A stretch of DNA of 64,000 nt from Pseudomonas baetica (GTDB taxonomy: Bacteria > Pseudomonadota > Gammaproteobacteria > Pseudomonadales > Pseudomonadaceae), in the NCBI RefSeq assembly GCF_019733355.1, contig NZ_JAIHLQ010000027.1:1-64000 (forward strand), given 5' to 3'. The translations under genes and the position numbers were made by a program. The notes below the pieces were generated by a model that saw only the letters and a program-made list of their open reading frames with translations, had not been told where the DNA came from and did no database searches. Positions within the stretch are counted from its first letter, which is position 1; the number at the start of each line of letters is the position of its first letter. Shown one piece after another: positions 28,926 to 37,975 of the stretch.

Positions 28926-30272
28926 ATGGGTGCCTTGAGCGTTGACCCGCATGGCCAGGAACTGGTGCGTGCAATGGCCGAGATTGACGTCGACGACCGG
29001 CGCCCGGCGCGCTGGGGCGTGCTGTTGGTGATCGTCGGCTTTGGCAGTTTTTTACTCTGGTCGTGGCTGGCGCCGCTGGATGCCGGGATTGTCGCCACCG
29101 CCACGGTCAAGGTCACCAGCAACCGCAAGGCCATCCAGCATCAGACCGGCGGCACCATCGACGCGATTCTGGTGCGCGAAGGCGACAACGTCAGCAAGGA
29201 CCAGGAACTGGTGCGGCTGGACGCCACTCAGGCGCTTTCGGAACAAGGCGTGGTCAACGCACAGTTCATCGCCACCAAGACCATGGAAAACCGCCTGCAA
29301 GCTGAGCGCGACGGTTTGCCGGATGTGGTGTTCGACCCGCTGATGCTCAAACGCTACGCCGACAACGATCATCTGGCCGACGCAATTCGCCTGCAACGCC
29401 ACCTGTTCGCCACACGCCGCGCCAGTCTGGCCGGTGAAATGGACATCCTGCGTGAGTCACTCAATTCCGCCGACGCGCAGGTCAAAGGATTGCAACGCGT
29501 CTACAACGCCCGTTCATCACAAATCGGTTTCCTCAATCAGGAACTGGTGGGCGTGCGCCAACTCGCCGCCGAAGGCTATGTGCCGCGCAATCGCATGCTG
29601 GAACTGGAGCGCACCGGTTCCGACCTGAACGCCTCCCAGGCCGATAACCTGAACAACATCGCCCGCGCTCGGGGCCAGGCCGCCGACATCAAGTTGCGCA
29701 TCATTCAGCGCGAGTACGACTACCGCAAAGAAGTGCAGTCGCTGCTGGCCGATGTGCAGAAGGAGAACAGCGCCCTCACCGATCGCTTGCAAGCCTTGGA
29801 TTATCAAGTGCGACACACGGTTATCCGCTCGCCCATCGACGGCGTGGTTCAGGGCCTGAACGTGTCGACGGTCGGCGGGGTGATTGCGTCAGGCTTCAAG
29901 ATCATGGAAATCGTCCCCGCCCATGAGCCGTTGCAAATCGACGCGATGATTCCGGTGCAAGCCATCGACCGAATGAACTCGGGGCTGCCGGTGATGATTT
30001 CCTTTCCCGCGTTCAACCATGTGCAGACGCCCAACATACCGGGGAAGGTGCTGACCATTTCTGCCGACCGCTTGATGAGCGAAGACAACAAACAACCCTA
30101 TTACCTGGCGCAGATCGAAGTGACTGAGGCCGGGATGGCCATGCTGGGCAGCAATCACATTCGTGCGGGCATGCCCGCCTCGGTGACCATCAAGACCGGC
30201 GAGCGCAATATGCTCAGCTACCTGTTGAAACCTCTGCTCGACCGCGTCAACAGCGCGTTCAAGGAGCAATGA
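28926..30272 (+). CDS. Type I secretion periplasmic adaptor (HlyD family)
   Basis: 448 residues with one N-terminal membrane helix (WGVLLVIVGFGSFLLWSWL), a first half-motif lipoyl/barrel-sandwich segment (QHQTGGTIDAILVREGDNV), a long alpha-hairpin (about 100-290) and the returning half (HTVIRSPIDGVVQGL), ending in the HlyD beta-barrel with GMPASVTIKTGERN. This is the membrane-fusion part of a type I exporter. Its ATG immediately follows the ABC gene's TAA, and the tolC-like gene starts one base after its stop, so the three are surely co-translated. Confidence 0.93.
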   Translation: MGALSVDPHGQELVRAMAEIDVDDRRPARWGVLLVIVGFGSFLLWSWLAPLDAGIVATATVKVTSNRKAIQHQTGGTIDAILVREGDNVSKDQELVRLDATQALSEQGVVNAQFIATKTMENRLQAERDGLPDVVFDPLMLKRYADNDHLADAIRLQRHLFATRRASLAGEMDILRESLNSADAQVKGLQRVYNARSSQIGFLNQELVGVRQLAAEGYVPRNRMLELERTGSDLNASQADNLNNIARARGQAADIKLRIIQREYDYRKEVQSLLADVQKENSALTDRLQALDYQVRHTVIRSPIDGVVQGLNVSTVGGVIASGFKIMEIVPAHEPLQIDAMIPVQAIDRMNSGLPVMISFPAFNHVQTPNIPGKVLTISADRLMSEDNKQPYYLAQIEVTEAGMAMLGSNHIRAGMPASVTIKTGERNMLSYLLKPLLDRVNSAFKEQ

Positions 30273-30273
30273 A

Positions 30274-31617
30274 GTGCACAGCATTCGGCGGGTGATTGGC
30301 TTGACTGCGCTGCTAGGACTGGCGCAATCGGCAACGGCACTGGACCTGCGCGAGTCGTGGAACTTGATGCAGTTTCAGGGCCCGACCTTCCTGTCTGCCG
30401 GTCACGAAAGGGACGCTGCCCAGGAAAACCGCGTCATCGGCAAATCCGGCCTGCTGCCGAAAATCGGCATCACCGCGTTCGACAACCACATCAACGGCAC
30501 GCAAAAACAGCCGGACTTTTACGGCAACAGCCACACCAACGATCTCAACTACGCCTCGCGCGGTGCCACCCTGCAACTGCGCCAGCCACTGTTCAACAAA
30601 CAGAAAATGGCCGAGTACCGTCAGGGCCAGTATCAGGCCGACTATGGCAACGCGGTGTTCGACAGCAAGGCACAGGATTCGGCGGTGCGCTTGGCCGGGC
30701 GCTACTTTGACGTGCTGCTGGCCCATGAAACCGCCAAACTGGCCAACGCCAAACTCAGCGCACTGAATGAGCAAGTGGCTTCGACTCAGCGCAGACGGCA
30801 GTTGGGGGATGGCACCGTGACCGATGTCGATGACGCGGTGGCCAGACGCGATCTCGCTCAGGCCGAACTGATCGAGGCCGAGGACAGCCTGGTCGTCGCC
30901 AGACGCCAGTTGCAAGAGTACGTCGGTGAGGCACCCGACCAGATCGCCACGTTGCAGGAGACCTTTCCCACCCCGCCACTGCAGCCGAACAATCTGCAGG
31001 AGTGGATCATCCGCGCCGGCACCGACAACCCGTCGATCCGCGCCCGGCGCTTGAACGTCAACACCGCCGATGAAGAAGTGGCCAAAGCCAAGGCCGGTCA
31101 CTGGCCAACCCTCGACCTGGTGCTGGGCTACACCGCCGCCGACAGCGAAACCCTGTCCACCCAGAATCAGCGCAACCGCTACACCTCGGCCGGGGTAGAA
31201 CTCAACATTCCGCTGTACAGCGGTGGCTACGTCAGTGCCCGGGCCCGACAAAGCGTCGCCACGCGAGACCAGGCTGAAGAGGATCTGAATGCGACCCGCG
31301 AAGAAATCATCTCCGGCACAACCCGGGAATTTCGGGGTGTGCAAAGCGGTGAAGCGCGCATCCATGCATTGGAAAAAGCCGTCAGCTCCAGCGAGCGCTC
31401 GCTACTGTCGTCAAAGAAAGGCTTCCTGGCGGGCAGCAGCACCAACATCGACATTCTCAACGCCCAGGAACAGATATTCACCGCTCGTCGCGACCTGTTC
31501 GAAGCCAAGTTGCGCTACCTGCTGGCCAAACTGCGTCTGGCGGCTGACGTCGGCGCATTGGGCGACGACGACATCGAAAGCGCCAACGCCTACCTGGGGC
31601 CTCGGCTGTCGTTCTGA
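30274..31617 (+). CDS. TolC-family outer-membrane channel of the type I exporter
   Basis: 447 residues from a GTG start one base behind the hlyD-like stop (AAGGAG lies five bases before that stop). The signal peptide ends near SATA-LDL. Two OEP repeats with long coiled helices are visible; NIPLYSGGYVSARARQS marks the second, and TNIDILNAQEQIFTARRDLFEAKL is the classic TolC/PrtF C-terminal helix motif in an internal form. It provides the outer-membrane duct for the RTX substrate. Confidence 0.92.
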   Translation: MHSIRRVIGLTALLGLAQSATALDLRESWNLMQFQGPTFLSAGHERDAAQENRVIGKSGLLPKIGITAFDNHINGTQKQPDFYGNSHTNDLNYASRGATLQLRQPLFNKQKMAEYRQGQYQADYGNAVFDSKAQDSAVRLAGRYFDVLLAHETAKLANAKLSALNEQVASTQRRRQLGDGTVTDVDDAVARRDLAQAELIEAEDSLVVARRQLQEYVGEAPDQIATLQETFPTPPLQPNNLQEWIIRAGTDNPSIRARRLNVNTADEEVAKAKAGHWPTLDLVLGYTAADSETLSTQNQRNRYTSAGVELNIPLYSGGYVSARARQSVATRDQAEEDLNATREEIISGTTREFRGVQSGEARIHALEKAVSSSERSLLSSKKGFLAGSSTNIDILNAQEQIFTARRDLFEAKLRYLLAKLRLAADVGALGDDDIESANAYLGPRLSF

Positions 31618-31749
31618 ACAACCCACGCCAGCCCACGCCGCCCTCTGTTTTCGGCTGGCCAACGATTAGGCGTGGCACCACTGCTTGAGCCAACACCTCG
31701 GCTATCGACTGCATGGCCGAAACGGTACGCCGTGACGAAAAGGTGTCAA

Positions 31750-32634
31750 TCACTCCCCCGCACGTACCACACCGCGCTCCTCCAACAAGCGTACAAACAT
31801 ACTCAAACTGCGCGACACCGTGCCCCGTCGCCACACCAGCCAAGTGGTCAGGTAGCGAAAATCCGCCGCCAGCGGCCAGACACTGACCGTCGCGCTACCG
31901 GGCATGCTTTGCAGCATTTTGCGCGGCATCAGAGCCAGGCCGGCGCCGGCGCTGACGCAGGCGAGCATGCCGTGATAGGACTCCATCTCGAAGATCTTGC
32001 CGGGCACCGCCGCGTCGGTGCTGAACCATTTTTCGAAGTGATGGCGATAGGAGCAGTTGGATCGGAAGGCATAGATGTTCTCGCCATTCACATCCGCCGC
32101 GCGCTCGACCGGAGGGTGGTTGAGCGGCGCGATGATGACCATTTCTTCCTCAAACGCGGGCACACCTTCCAGCGCGGGATGCAGCACAGGGCCGTCGACA
32201 AAAGCGGCGGCGAGTCGACCGGACAGCACGCCTTCAATCATCGTCCCGGACGGGCCGGTGGACAGGTCCAGGTCGACTTTCGGATGAAGCTGGTTGTAGG
32301 CCGCGAGCAGTTCGGGGATTCGCACGGCGGCGGTGCTTTCCAGTGAGCCCAAGGGGAAAGCGCCCTGCGGTTCCTCACCGGCGACGGTGGCCCGTGCCTC
32401 TTGAACCAAATCAAGAATGCGCCGCGCATATTCGAGAAAACTCCACCCGGCCGGTGACAGGCGCAAGCGGCTTTTCTCGCGAATGAACAGATCGACGCCC
32501 AAATCCTGCTCAAGCTGCTTGATCCGCGTGGTCAGGTTCGACGGCACGCGATGAATCTGCGCAGCGGCGGCGCTGATGCTGCCGTGTTCGGCAACGGCTT
32601 TGAAGATTTCCAGCTGCACCAGATCCACAGTCAT
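31750..32634 (-). CDS. LysR-family transcriptional regulator
   Basis: 294 residues. Winged helix-turn-helix at 1-60 (FKAVAEHGSISAAAAQ then VPSNLTTRIKQLEQDLG), then a LysR substrate-binding domain (SLESTAAVRIPELLAAY ... AGLALMPRKML). The ATG at 32634 is preceded by GGAG at too short a spacing; a GTG two codons on (32628) is better spaced, so the start is uncertain by two residues. It is divergent from the succinate-semialdehyde dehydrogenase gene with ~97 bases between and is probably its regulator. Confidence 0.9.
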   Translation of the reverse strand: MTVDLVQLEIFKAVAEHGSISAAAAQIHRVPSNLTTRIKQLEQDLGVDLFIREKSRLRLSPAGWSFLEYARRILDLVQEARATVAGEEPQGAFPLGSLESTAAVRIPELLAAYNQLHPKVDLDLSTGPSGTMIEGVLSGRLAAAFVDGPVLHPALEGVPAFEEEMVIIAPLNHPPVERAADVNGENIYAFRSNCSYRHHFEKWFSTDAAVPGKIFEMESYHGMLACVSAGAGLALMPRKMLQSMPGSATVSVWPLAADFRYLTTWLVWRRGTVSRSLSMFVRLLEERGVVRAGE

Positions 32635-32731
32635 TCTCCAATCGTGAAAGAAACGATCTTTATTATTCAGTTTCCAGAAAACAAACACCACCCTACTCTA
32701 GGCCCATCCACTGAACACGCAGGACAACGCC

Positions 32732-34123
32732 ATGAGCCAGATATCCAGCCAGACCCACGCCATCTCGATCAACCCCGCCACCGGCGAGCAGATCGGCCAT
32801 TACGCCTTTGAATCCGCAGAAGCCCTCGACGCCGCACTGACCCGCGCCGCTTACGGTTTCGGCAAGTGGAAACGCAAGCCGCTGCAAGATCGCTCTCGCG
32901 CCCTGACCGCCCTGGCCGCTGCGCTGCGTGAAGGCGCCGAAGCCATGGCGACCATGATCACCCTGGAAATGGGCAAGCCTATCGCCCAGGCCCGCGGTGA
33001 AATTGAAAAATGCGCCAAGCTCTGCGAGTGGTACGCCGAACACGGCCCGGCCATGCTCGACGCTGAACCGACCCAGGTGGAAGGTGGCAAAGCGCGTATC
33101 GAATACCGCCCGCTCGGCCCGATCCTGGCGGTGATGCCATGGAACTTCCCGATCTGGCAAGTGCTGCGCGGCGCAGTACCGGCGCTGATCGCCGGCAACA
33201 CTTATGTGCTCAAGCATGCGCCGAACGTGATGGGCAGCGCCTATCTGCTGCGCGACGCTTTCACCCGCGCCGGATTTGCCGACGGCGTGTTTGAAGTGAT
33301 CAACGTCACCCCCGAAGGCGTTTCCACCGCCATCGCCGATCCACGGATTGCCGCCGTGACCCTGACCGGCAGCGTCCGCGCCGGCATGGCCATCGGTGCT
33401 CAGGCCGGGGCCGCGTTGAAAAAATGCGTACTGGAACTGGGCGGCTCCGACCCGTTCATCGTGCTCAACGATGCGGATCTGGACGAAGCCGTACAAGCCG
33501 CCGTCATCGGTCGCTACCAGAACTCCGGCCAAGTCTGCGCCGCCGCCAAACGGCTGATCATCGAAGAAGGCGTAGTTGAAGAATTCACCCGCAAATTCGT
33601 CGAAGCCACACGCGCGTTGAAGGTGGGCGATCCGTTGGTGGCTGACACGTACATCGGCCCGATGGCGCGTTTCGATCTGCGCGACGAACTGGATCAACAA
33701 GTACGCGACACTCTCGAAGAAGGCGCGACGTTGCTGCTCGGCGGCGGCAAGTCTGAAGGTGTGGGCAATTATTACCAGCCCACCGTGCTGGCGGATGTCA
33801 CCGACCGCATGACCTCGTTCAAACAGGAACTGTTCGGCCCGGTCGCCTCGATCATCACCGCCCGCGATTGTGCCCATGCCGTGGCGCTGGCGAACGACAG
33901 CGAGTTCGGCCTGACCGCAACGATCTACACCGCCAACGTGCAACTGGCCCAGCAACTGACCAGCGAACTGGACACCGGCGGCGTGTTCATCAACGGTTAC
34001 TCCGCCAGCGATCCACGCGTGACCTTCGGCGGCGTGAAGAAGAGTGGTTTCGGTCGCGAACTGTCGCACTTTGGCGTGCGCGAGTTCTGCAATGCGCAGA
34101 CCGTGTGGCTGGATCGTAAATAA
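32732..34123 (+). CDS. sad: NAD(P)+-dependent succinate-semialdehyde dehydrogenase, Sad/YneI type
   Basis: 463 residues, closely like E. coli Sad across its whole length. It shares HAISINPATGEQ at the N-terminus, MPWNFPIWQV, LELGGSDPF with the general-base Glu, NSGQVCAAAKR with catalytic Cys269 and a C-terminal GFGRELSHFGVREFCN. It oxidises succinate semialdehyde to succinate in 4-aminobutyrate and related degradation, in the cytosol. It is transcribed away from a LysR regulator. Confidence 0.9.
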   Translation: MSQISSQTHAISINPATGEQIGHYAFESAEALDAALTRAAYGFGKWKRKPLQDRSRALTALAAALREGAEAMATMITLEMGKPIAQARGEIEKCAKLCEWYAEHGPAMLDAEPTQVEGGKARIEYRPLGPILAVMPWNFPIWQVLRGAVPALIAGNTYVLKHAPNVMGSAYLLRDAFTRAGFADGVFEVINVTPEGVSTAIADPRIAAVTLTGSVRAGMAIGAQAGAALKKCVLELGGSDPFIVLNDADLDEAVQAAVIGRYQNSGQVCAAAKRLIIEEGVVEEFTRKFVEATRALKVGDPLVADTYIGPMARFDLRDELDQQVRDTLEEGATLLLGGGKSEGVGNYYQPTVLADVTDRMTSFKQELFGPVASIITARDCAHAVALANDSEFGLTATIYTANVQLAQQLTSELDTGGVFINGYSASDPRVTFGGVKKSGFGRELSHFGVREFCNAQTVWLDRK

Positions 34124-34187
34124 CCCGCACACCCGCTCCCAAACTGGACGTGTGGCGCAACCAGAAAATCGTCCATCACAGATCAAA

Positions 34188-34220
34188 CCTGTGGGAGCGG
34201 GCTTGCTCGCGAAGAGGCCG
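34188..34220. repeat. Single REP element
   Basis: CCTGTGGGAGCGGGCTTGC followed by TCGCGAAGAGG matches the head of the REPINs at 39.7, 41.2 and 55.6 kb, but without an inverted mate here. It lies in the gap between the convergent sad and TerC/CBS genes. Confidence 0.8.
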
Positions 34221-34245
34221 GTAAAGCCAGCGTAATACTTTGCTA

Positions 34246-35805
34246 TTACGCCGACTCGCGCACCAGCAACACCCGCGTCACTCGCCGTTCCTCAACAGCC
34301 TTGACGGTCATCTGCCAGCCTTCATATTCCAAACGATCACCAATCATCGGCAGCCGATCCAGCAAACTCATCACCAAACCGGCAACCGTCTGATAATCCT
34401 CGGTCGGTTCGGCACCGAAACCAGTGCGCTGGCGCACGCGCGCCAGGTTCAACGCACCACTGACGATGAAGCCACCCTGCTCTTCCACCACATCTGGCCC
34501 TTCGATTTCGCTGGCATCAGGCAGCTCGCCGGCAATCGACTCGAGAATGTCAGTCATGGTCAACACCCCCACAAAATCGCCGAATTCGTTGACCACAAAG
34601 GCAATGTGGGTCGACGCGGCGCGCATCTGTTCCAGCGCATTGAGGATCGAATAGCTGTCGAGCAAGTTGATGGTCTTGCGCGCCAGGTGTTCCAGGTTCG
34701 GCTCAGTGCCGGCCAGGTACTCCTTGAGCAGTTCCTTCTTGTGCACGAAGCCCAGCGGCTCATCCACCACGCCGTCGCGGATCAGCGGCAGGCGCGAGTA
34801 GGACGAGTGCATCAACTTCGTGCGAATCGCATCGGCATCGTCGGCCAAATCAATGGTGTCAACGTCGGCGCGCACGGTCATCAGGCCACGGATCGGCCGT
34901 TCGGCCAATTGCAGCACGCCGCTGATCATCACCCGTTCACGTCGGTCGAACAGCTCGGTGCCTGGCGCGTCGCCATCGTCCAGCAGGTCAGAAATTTCCT
35001 CGCCGACCTCCTCCACCGCCAATTTACGTCCACCCAGCAAACGCAACACTGCATGTGCAGTACGCTCACGCATCGGACGCAGCCCCTGCATCGAACGCTT
35101 GCGGCGAGCCCGTGCGATCTGGTTGAACACCTCGATCAGGATCGAGAAACCGATGGCGGCGTACAGATAGCCTTTCGGGATGTGGAAGCCCAGACCTTCG
35201 GCGGTCAAGGCAAAACCGATCATCATCAAGAAGCCCAGACACAGCATGATCACCGTCGGATGTGCGTTGACGAAGCGCGTCAGCGGCTTGCTCGCAACAA
35301 TCATCAGGCCGATGGAAATGATCACCGCGATCATCATCACCGCCAGTTCATCGACCATGCCCACAGCGGTAATCACCGCATCAAGAGAGAACACGGCGTC
35401 GAGCACGACGATCTGCGCAACGATCGGCCAGAACAGCGCATAAGCAGTATTCGTCGAACGTTCGCCGACATGGCCTTCAAGACGCTCGTGCAATTCCATC
35501 GTTGCTTTGAACAACAGGAACACGCCACCGAACAGCATGATCAAGTCACGGCCGGAGAAGCTCTTGTCAAACACCTCGAACAACGGCTGTGTGAGCGTGA
35601 CCAGCCAGGAAATACTCGCCAGCAAGCCCAGGCGCATGATCAGCGCCAACGACAGGCCAATAATGCGTGCACGATCACGCTGATGCGGCGGCAGTTTGTC
35701 CGCAAGGATTGCGATGAACACCAGGTTGTCGATACCCAGCACCAGTTCCAGCACGATCAAAGTCAACAAGCCTAACCAGGCCGTGGGATCCGCTAACCAT
35801 TCCAT
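34246..35805 (-). CDS. TerC-family membrane protein with CBS and CorC domains (YoaE/YegH type)
   Basis: 519 residues. The N-terminal ~240 form a TerC-like membrane domain with seven helices and the paired acidic motifs ELVLGIDNLVF and VFSLDAVITAVG. A basic linker (RARRKRS) leads to two CBS repeats (about 310-430) and a CorC/HlyC-type C-terminal domain (EEQGGFIVSG ... YQTVAGLVM). This layout matches the YoaE/YegH inner-membrane group, suspected of metal-ion homeostasis; the substrate is not known. GAGA lies before the ATG. Confidence 0.88.
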   Translation of the reverse strand: MEWLADPTAWLGLLTLIVLELVLGIDNLVFIAILADKLPPHQRDRARIIGLSLALIMRLGLLASISWLVTLTQPLFEVFDKSFSGRDLIMLFGGVFLLFKATMELHERLEGHVGERSTNTAYALFWPIVAQIVVLDAVFSLDAVITAVGMVDELAVMMIAVIISIGLMIVASKPLTRFVNAHPTVIMLCLGFLMMIGFALTAEGLGFHIPKGYLYAAIGFSILIEVFNQIARARRKRSMQGLRPMRERTAHAVLRLLGGRKLAVEEVGEEISDLLDDGDAPGTELFDRRERVMISGVLQLAERPIRGLMTVRADVDTIDLADDADAIRTKLMHSSYSRLPLIRDGVVDEPLGFVHKKELLKEYLAGTEPNLEHLARKTINLLDSYSILNALEQMRAASTHIAFVVNEFGDFVGVLTMTDILESIAGELPDASEIEGPDVVEEQGGFIVSGALNLARVRQRTGFGAEPTEDYQTVAGLVMSLLDRLPMIGDRLEYEGWQMTVKAVEERRVTRVLLVRESA

Positions 35806-36146
35806 AAAACGTCTCTATCTCTCTTCAGTGAATTCAGGCTGCCGGACACGGCAAAGCGCAGCGCGAAAGCTCAGTGGCTGCGTTATCAACGATAGTCGGG
35901 AGTCGGAAAACCGGATACTGCGAGTGCGTCAAGACCGCACCGTGGCGCGAGGGGAAGCTGTAACTGGGAGGTTCCGCGAGGGTGTTCATGTAAATCCTGC
36001 ATGAAAAAAGGATTTGGAGCGTACAGCCTGGAGTCACTTTTCTTACAGCCTGAAATCATTTCAAAATCTGTATTTCTTGAGAAATACGTCGTTTCGAACG
36101 GCCTCATCGCTAGCAGGCTAGCGATGAGGGCCTCAATAACAACGAG
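35806..36146. other. Intergenic region with perfect 12-bp hairpin
   Basis: 341 bases between the TerC/CBS gene start and the phospholipase-D gene end. At 36102-36129 the arms CCTCATCGCTAG and CTAGCGATGAGG pair perfectly around CAGG. There is no T run, so it is probably a REP-class repeat or an attenuator-like hairpin behind the phospholipase-D gene rather than a classical terminator. No gene is seen. Confidence 0.6.
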
Positions 36147-37793
36147 TTAGCGCCCCGCAAACCGCAGGCGCGACAACTCACGCAAATCCCCTTCGACGTA
36201 ATAATCGTTAGTCCAGCGGTCATCCACCGCCAACGGCCGCACCTGCTTCAATGCCAGTTTCTTCGCGAAATAACGAAACCGGTAATGTTCGTAGAATCGC
36301 AGCAACTCAAGTCCGTACCGATCCGCCAGATCGGTATCGCCGCGAATGATCAGATAGTTTTCGTCATTGCCGTTGCTGGCCGAAGCGCTGAAGTTGTGGC
36401 TGCCGCTGATGAGGGTCGGCGTGTCAGTGGTGAAGTCAGTCACCACCACTTTGGTGTGCACCAACAGATTGCCCTTCTGGCCTTTCATGTTTTCGCGTAG
36501 CCAACCCTCCAGACCGGTGTTGAGTAACGCCGTGGCAGCGAATTCGGCGCTACGATCGGCATGGAACCCGGTGATCCGGCTGGTAGTGTTTTGCAGGCCG
36601 AAGCGCAGGATGTCGTCATGGGGTTGGCCAAGCAACGCATTGAGGATCGCGTCAGGCAAAGCGAATGCGGTGACGAACAACACGTCCTTCTTCGCCGCTT
36701 CGATGATCTGGACGAACTCGCGCAAATCCGCACCGCCCGTGCGCGGCGAGAAACCGGTGAACAGCGGCTGCGCGGCGTCCATCGGGTTGTGTTCGGTGAT
36801 CCACGCTCGGGTCGCGCCGACATCTGCCGGTGTCGCCCAGACTTCCTCGAAGGTTTGCAGATAGCGGGTGCTGACCGCCACCTCATCGAGCACATGCACA
36901 ACGTTGGCCTGACGATAAATACCGTTAGCCGTGAAATTGGTGCTGCCGCACAGCACTGCCTGCGGCTGGCGTTGGCCCGTGGCATCCACATGGCTGAGGA
37001 CGATGAATTTATTGTGAAAGATGTTGTGAGTGACCCTCCCACGTTTACTGGTCGCTGGCAGCTTCGCCAGGCTCGCTTCGTTGAGCGTGGTGTCGTCGTC
37101 ATCGGGGCGGGCGTGATACAGCACTCGCACCCGCACGCCCCGTTCGAACGCAGCGTTCACGGCGTCGACGATGGCTTGCAGTTGGTATTCGTAAATCGCG
37201 ATGTCCAACGCCCACTCACCATCGGTGGCGCGCGCGATAAACCCCAGCAAGCGCCCGAGCAAGCCGTTTTCCAGCCATTGGCGTGCCGCATCGGGCCAGG
37301 CTTCGATGGGCATGTTCTTGTTGGCGCTGAGTTGCGCGTCGAGGTCGGGAAACTTGCGCTGGAAGGCCTGACTGGCGGCCACGGCGCGGTTGAAGATCAC
37401 ACGCTGGTTGGCCGGATGACCGTCGTCTGAAGTGATGGTCAACTCCAGCGATTCGCCCAGTTGCGGCGCATCCGGCGTGCCGTAGGCCAAGTGAACGCGA
37501 TAGTGAATCGTCATCCCCGGATTGACCGCGTAATCGGCCCAGCGGAATTTTTGCAGCGGAGCCTTATCGCTGGGGGTGGCGTGAAACTGCGGGAACGTGT
37601 GGGCTTTGCCGGGGAAGGTCAGGCTGTTGAAGAGAAACAGCCAAGGCTTGTCGCCCTGCTGCTTTTCGATGGCAAACCCGAGCAGGCCTTGGCGACGTGA
37701 CTCGGCGAGGTCCATTGCCAGCAGCACGCCGTTGGTGCCGGCGTAAGCCTTGACGCGAAAATCGTCCTCAGGGTTCTTGACCAGCATTCGCAT
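36147..37793 (-). CDS. Phospholipase D-like (HKD) domain protein
   Basis: 548 residues with two PLD halves. The first has H-N-K-F-I-V-L followed by GSTNFTANG; the second has H-T-K-V-V-V-T-D-F followed by GSHNFSASASNGNDEN. Both HxK motifs are intact. The second keeps its Asp six residues after the Lys, whereas the first has a Ser-His there. The N-terminal ~170 residues form a distinct beta-rich region. No signal peptide. GGAG six bases before the ATG supports the start. It could be a phosphodiesterase acting on lipid or nucleic acid; the target is not predictable. Confidence 0.85.
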   Translation of the reverse strand: MRMLVKNPEDDFRVKAYAGTNGVLLAMDLAESRRQGLLGFAIEKQQGDKPWLFLFNSLTFPGKAHTFPQFHATPSDKAPLQKFRWADYAVNPGMTIHYRVHLAYGTPDAPQLGESLELTITSDDGHPANQRVIFNRAVAASQAFQRKFPDLDAQLSANKNMPIEAWPDAARQWLENGLLGRLLGFIARATDGEWALDIAIYEYQLQAIVDAVNAAFERGVRVRVLYHARPDDDDTTLNEASLAKLPATSKRGRVTHNIFHNKFIVLSHVDATGQRQPQAVLCGSTNFTANGIYRQANVVHVLDEVAVSTRYLQTFEEVWATPADVGATRAWITEHNPMDAAQPLFTGFSPRTGGADLREFVQIIEAAKKDVLFVTAFALPDAILNALLGQPHDDILRFGLQNTTSRITGFHADRSAEFAATALLNTGLEGWLRENMKGQKGNLLVHTKVVVTDFTTDTPTLISGSHNFSASASNGNDENYLIIRGDTDLADRYGLELLRFYEHYRFRYFAKKLALKQVRPLAVDDRWTNDYYVEGDLRELSRLRFAGR

Positions 37794-37876
37794 CGCTCAC
37801 TCCTTGTGATTGGGCTGGGGTGGAGCATAGAGCAGTGGTTCGAATCGTGTCGGCAGATCCGAAACCGAGTGGATAC

Positions 37877-37953
37877 CATCGCGGGCAAGCCCGGCTCCCA
37901 AAGGTCCCGCGGCGGTCACAAAACCTGTGGGAGCCGGAATTGCCCGCGACATG
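37877..37953. repeat. REPIN-like inverted pair (second subtype)
   Basis: ATCGCGGGCAAGCCCGGCTC (from 37878) is answered by GAGCCGGAATTGCCCGCGA (37930-37949), with a short linker between. This GCGGGCAAG...GGCTCCCA type differs from the GAGCAAGCTCGC type elsewhere in the window. It lies between the phospholipase-D gene start and the VWA gene end. Confidence 0.7.
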
Positions 37954-37975
37954 GCCCTGTCAGCCGCTGCAGGTT

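Noticed and set aside
32693..34186. 497-codon minus-strand frame opposite the sad gene
   Set aside because: Antisense shadow of a fully conserved aldehyde dehydrogenase; no family resemblance of its own.
34246..35775. 511-codon plus-strand frame opposite the TerC/CBS gene
   Set aside because: Shadow frame rich in His/Gln, typical of antisense to a membrane protein.
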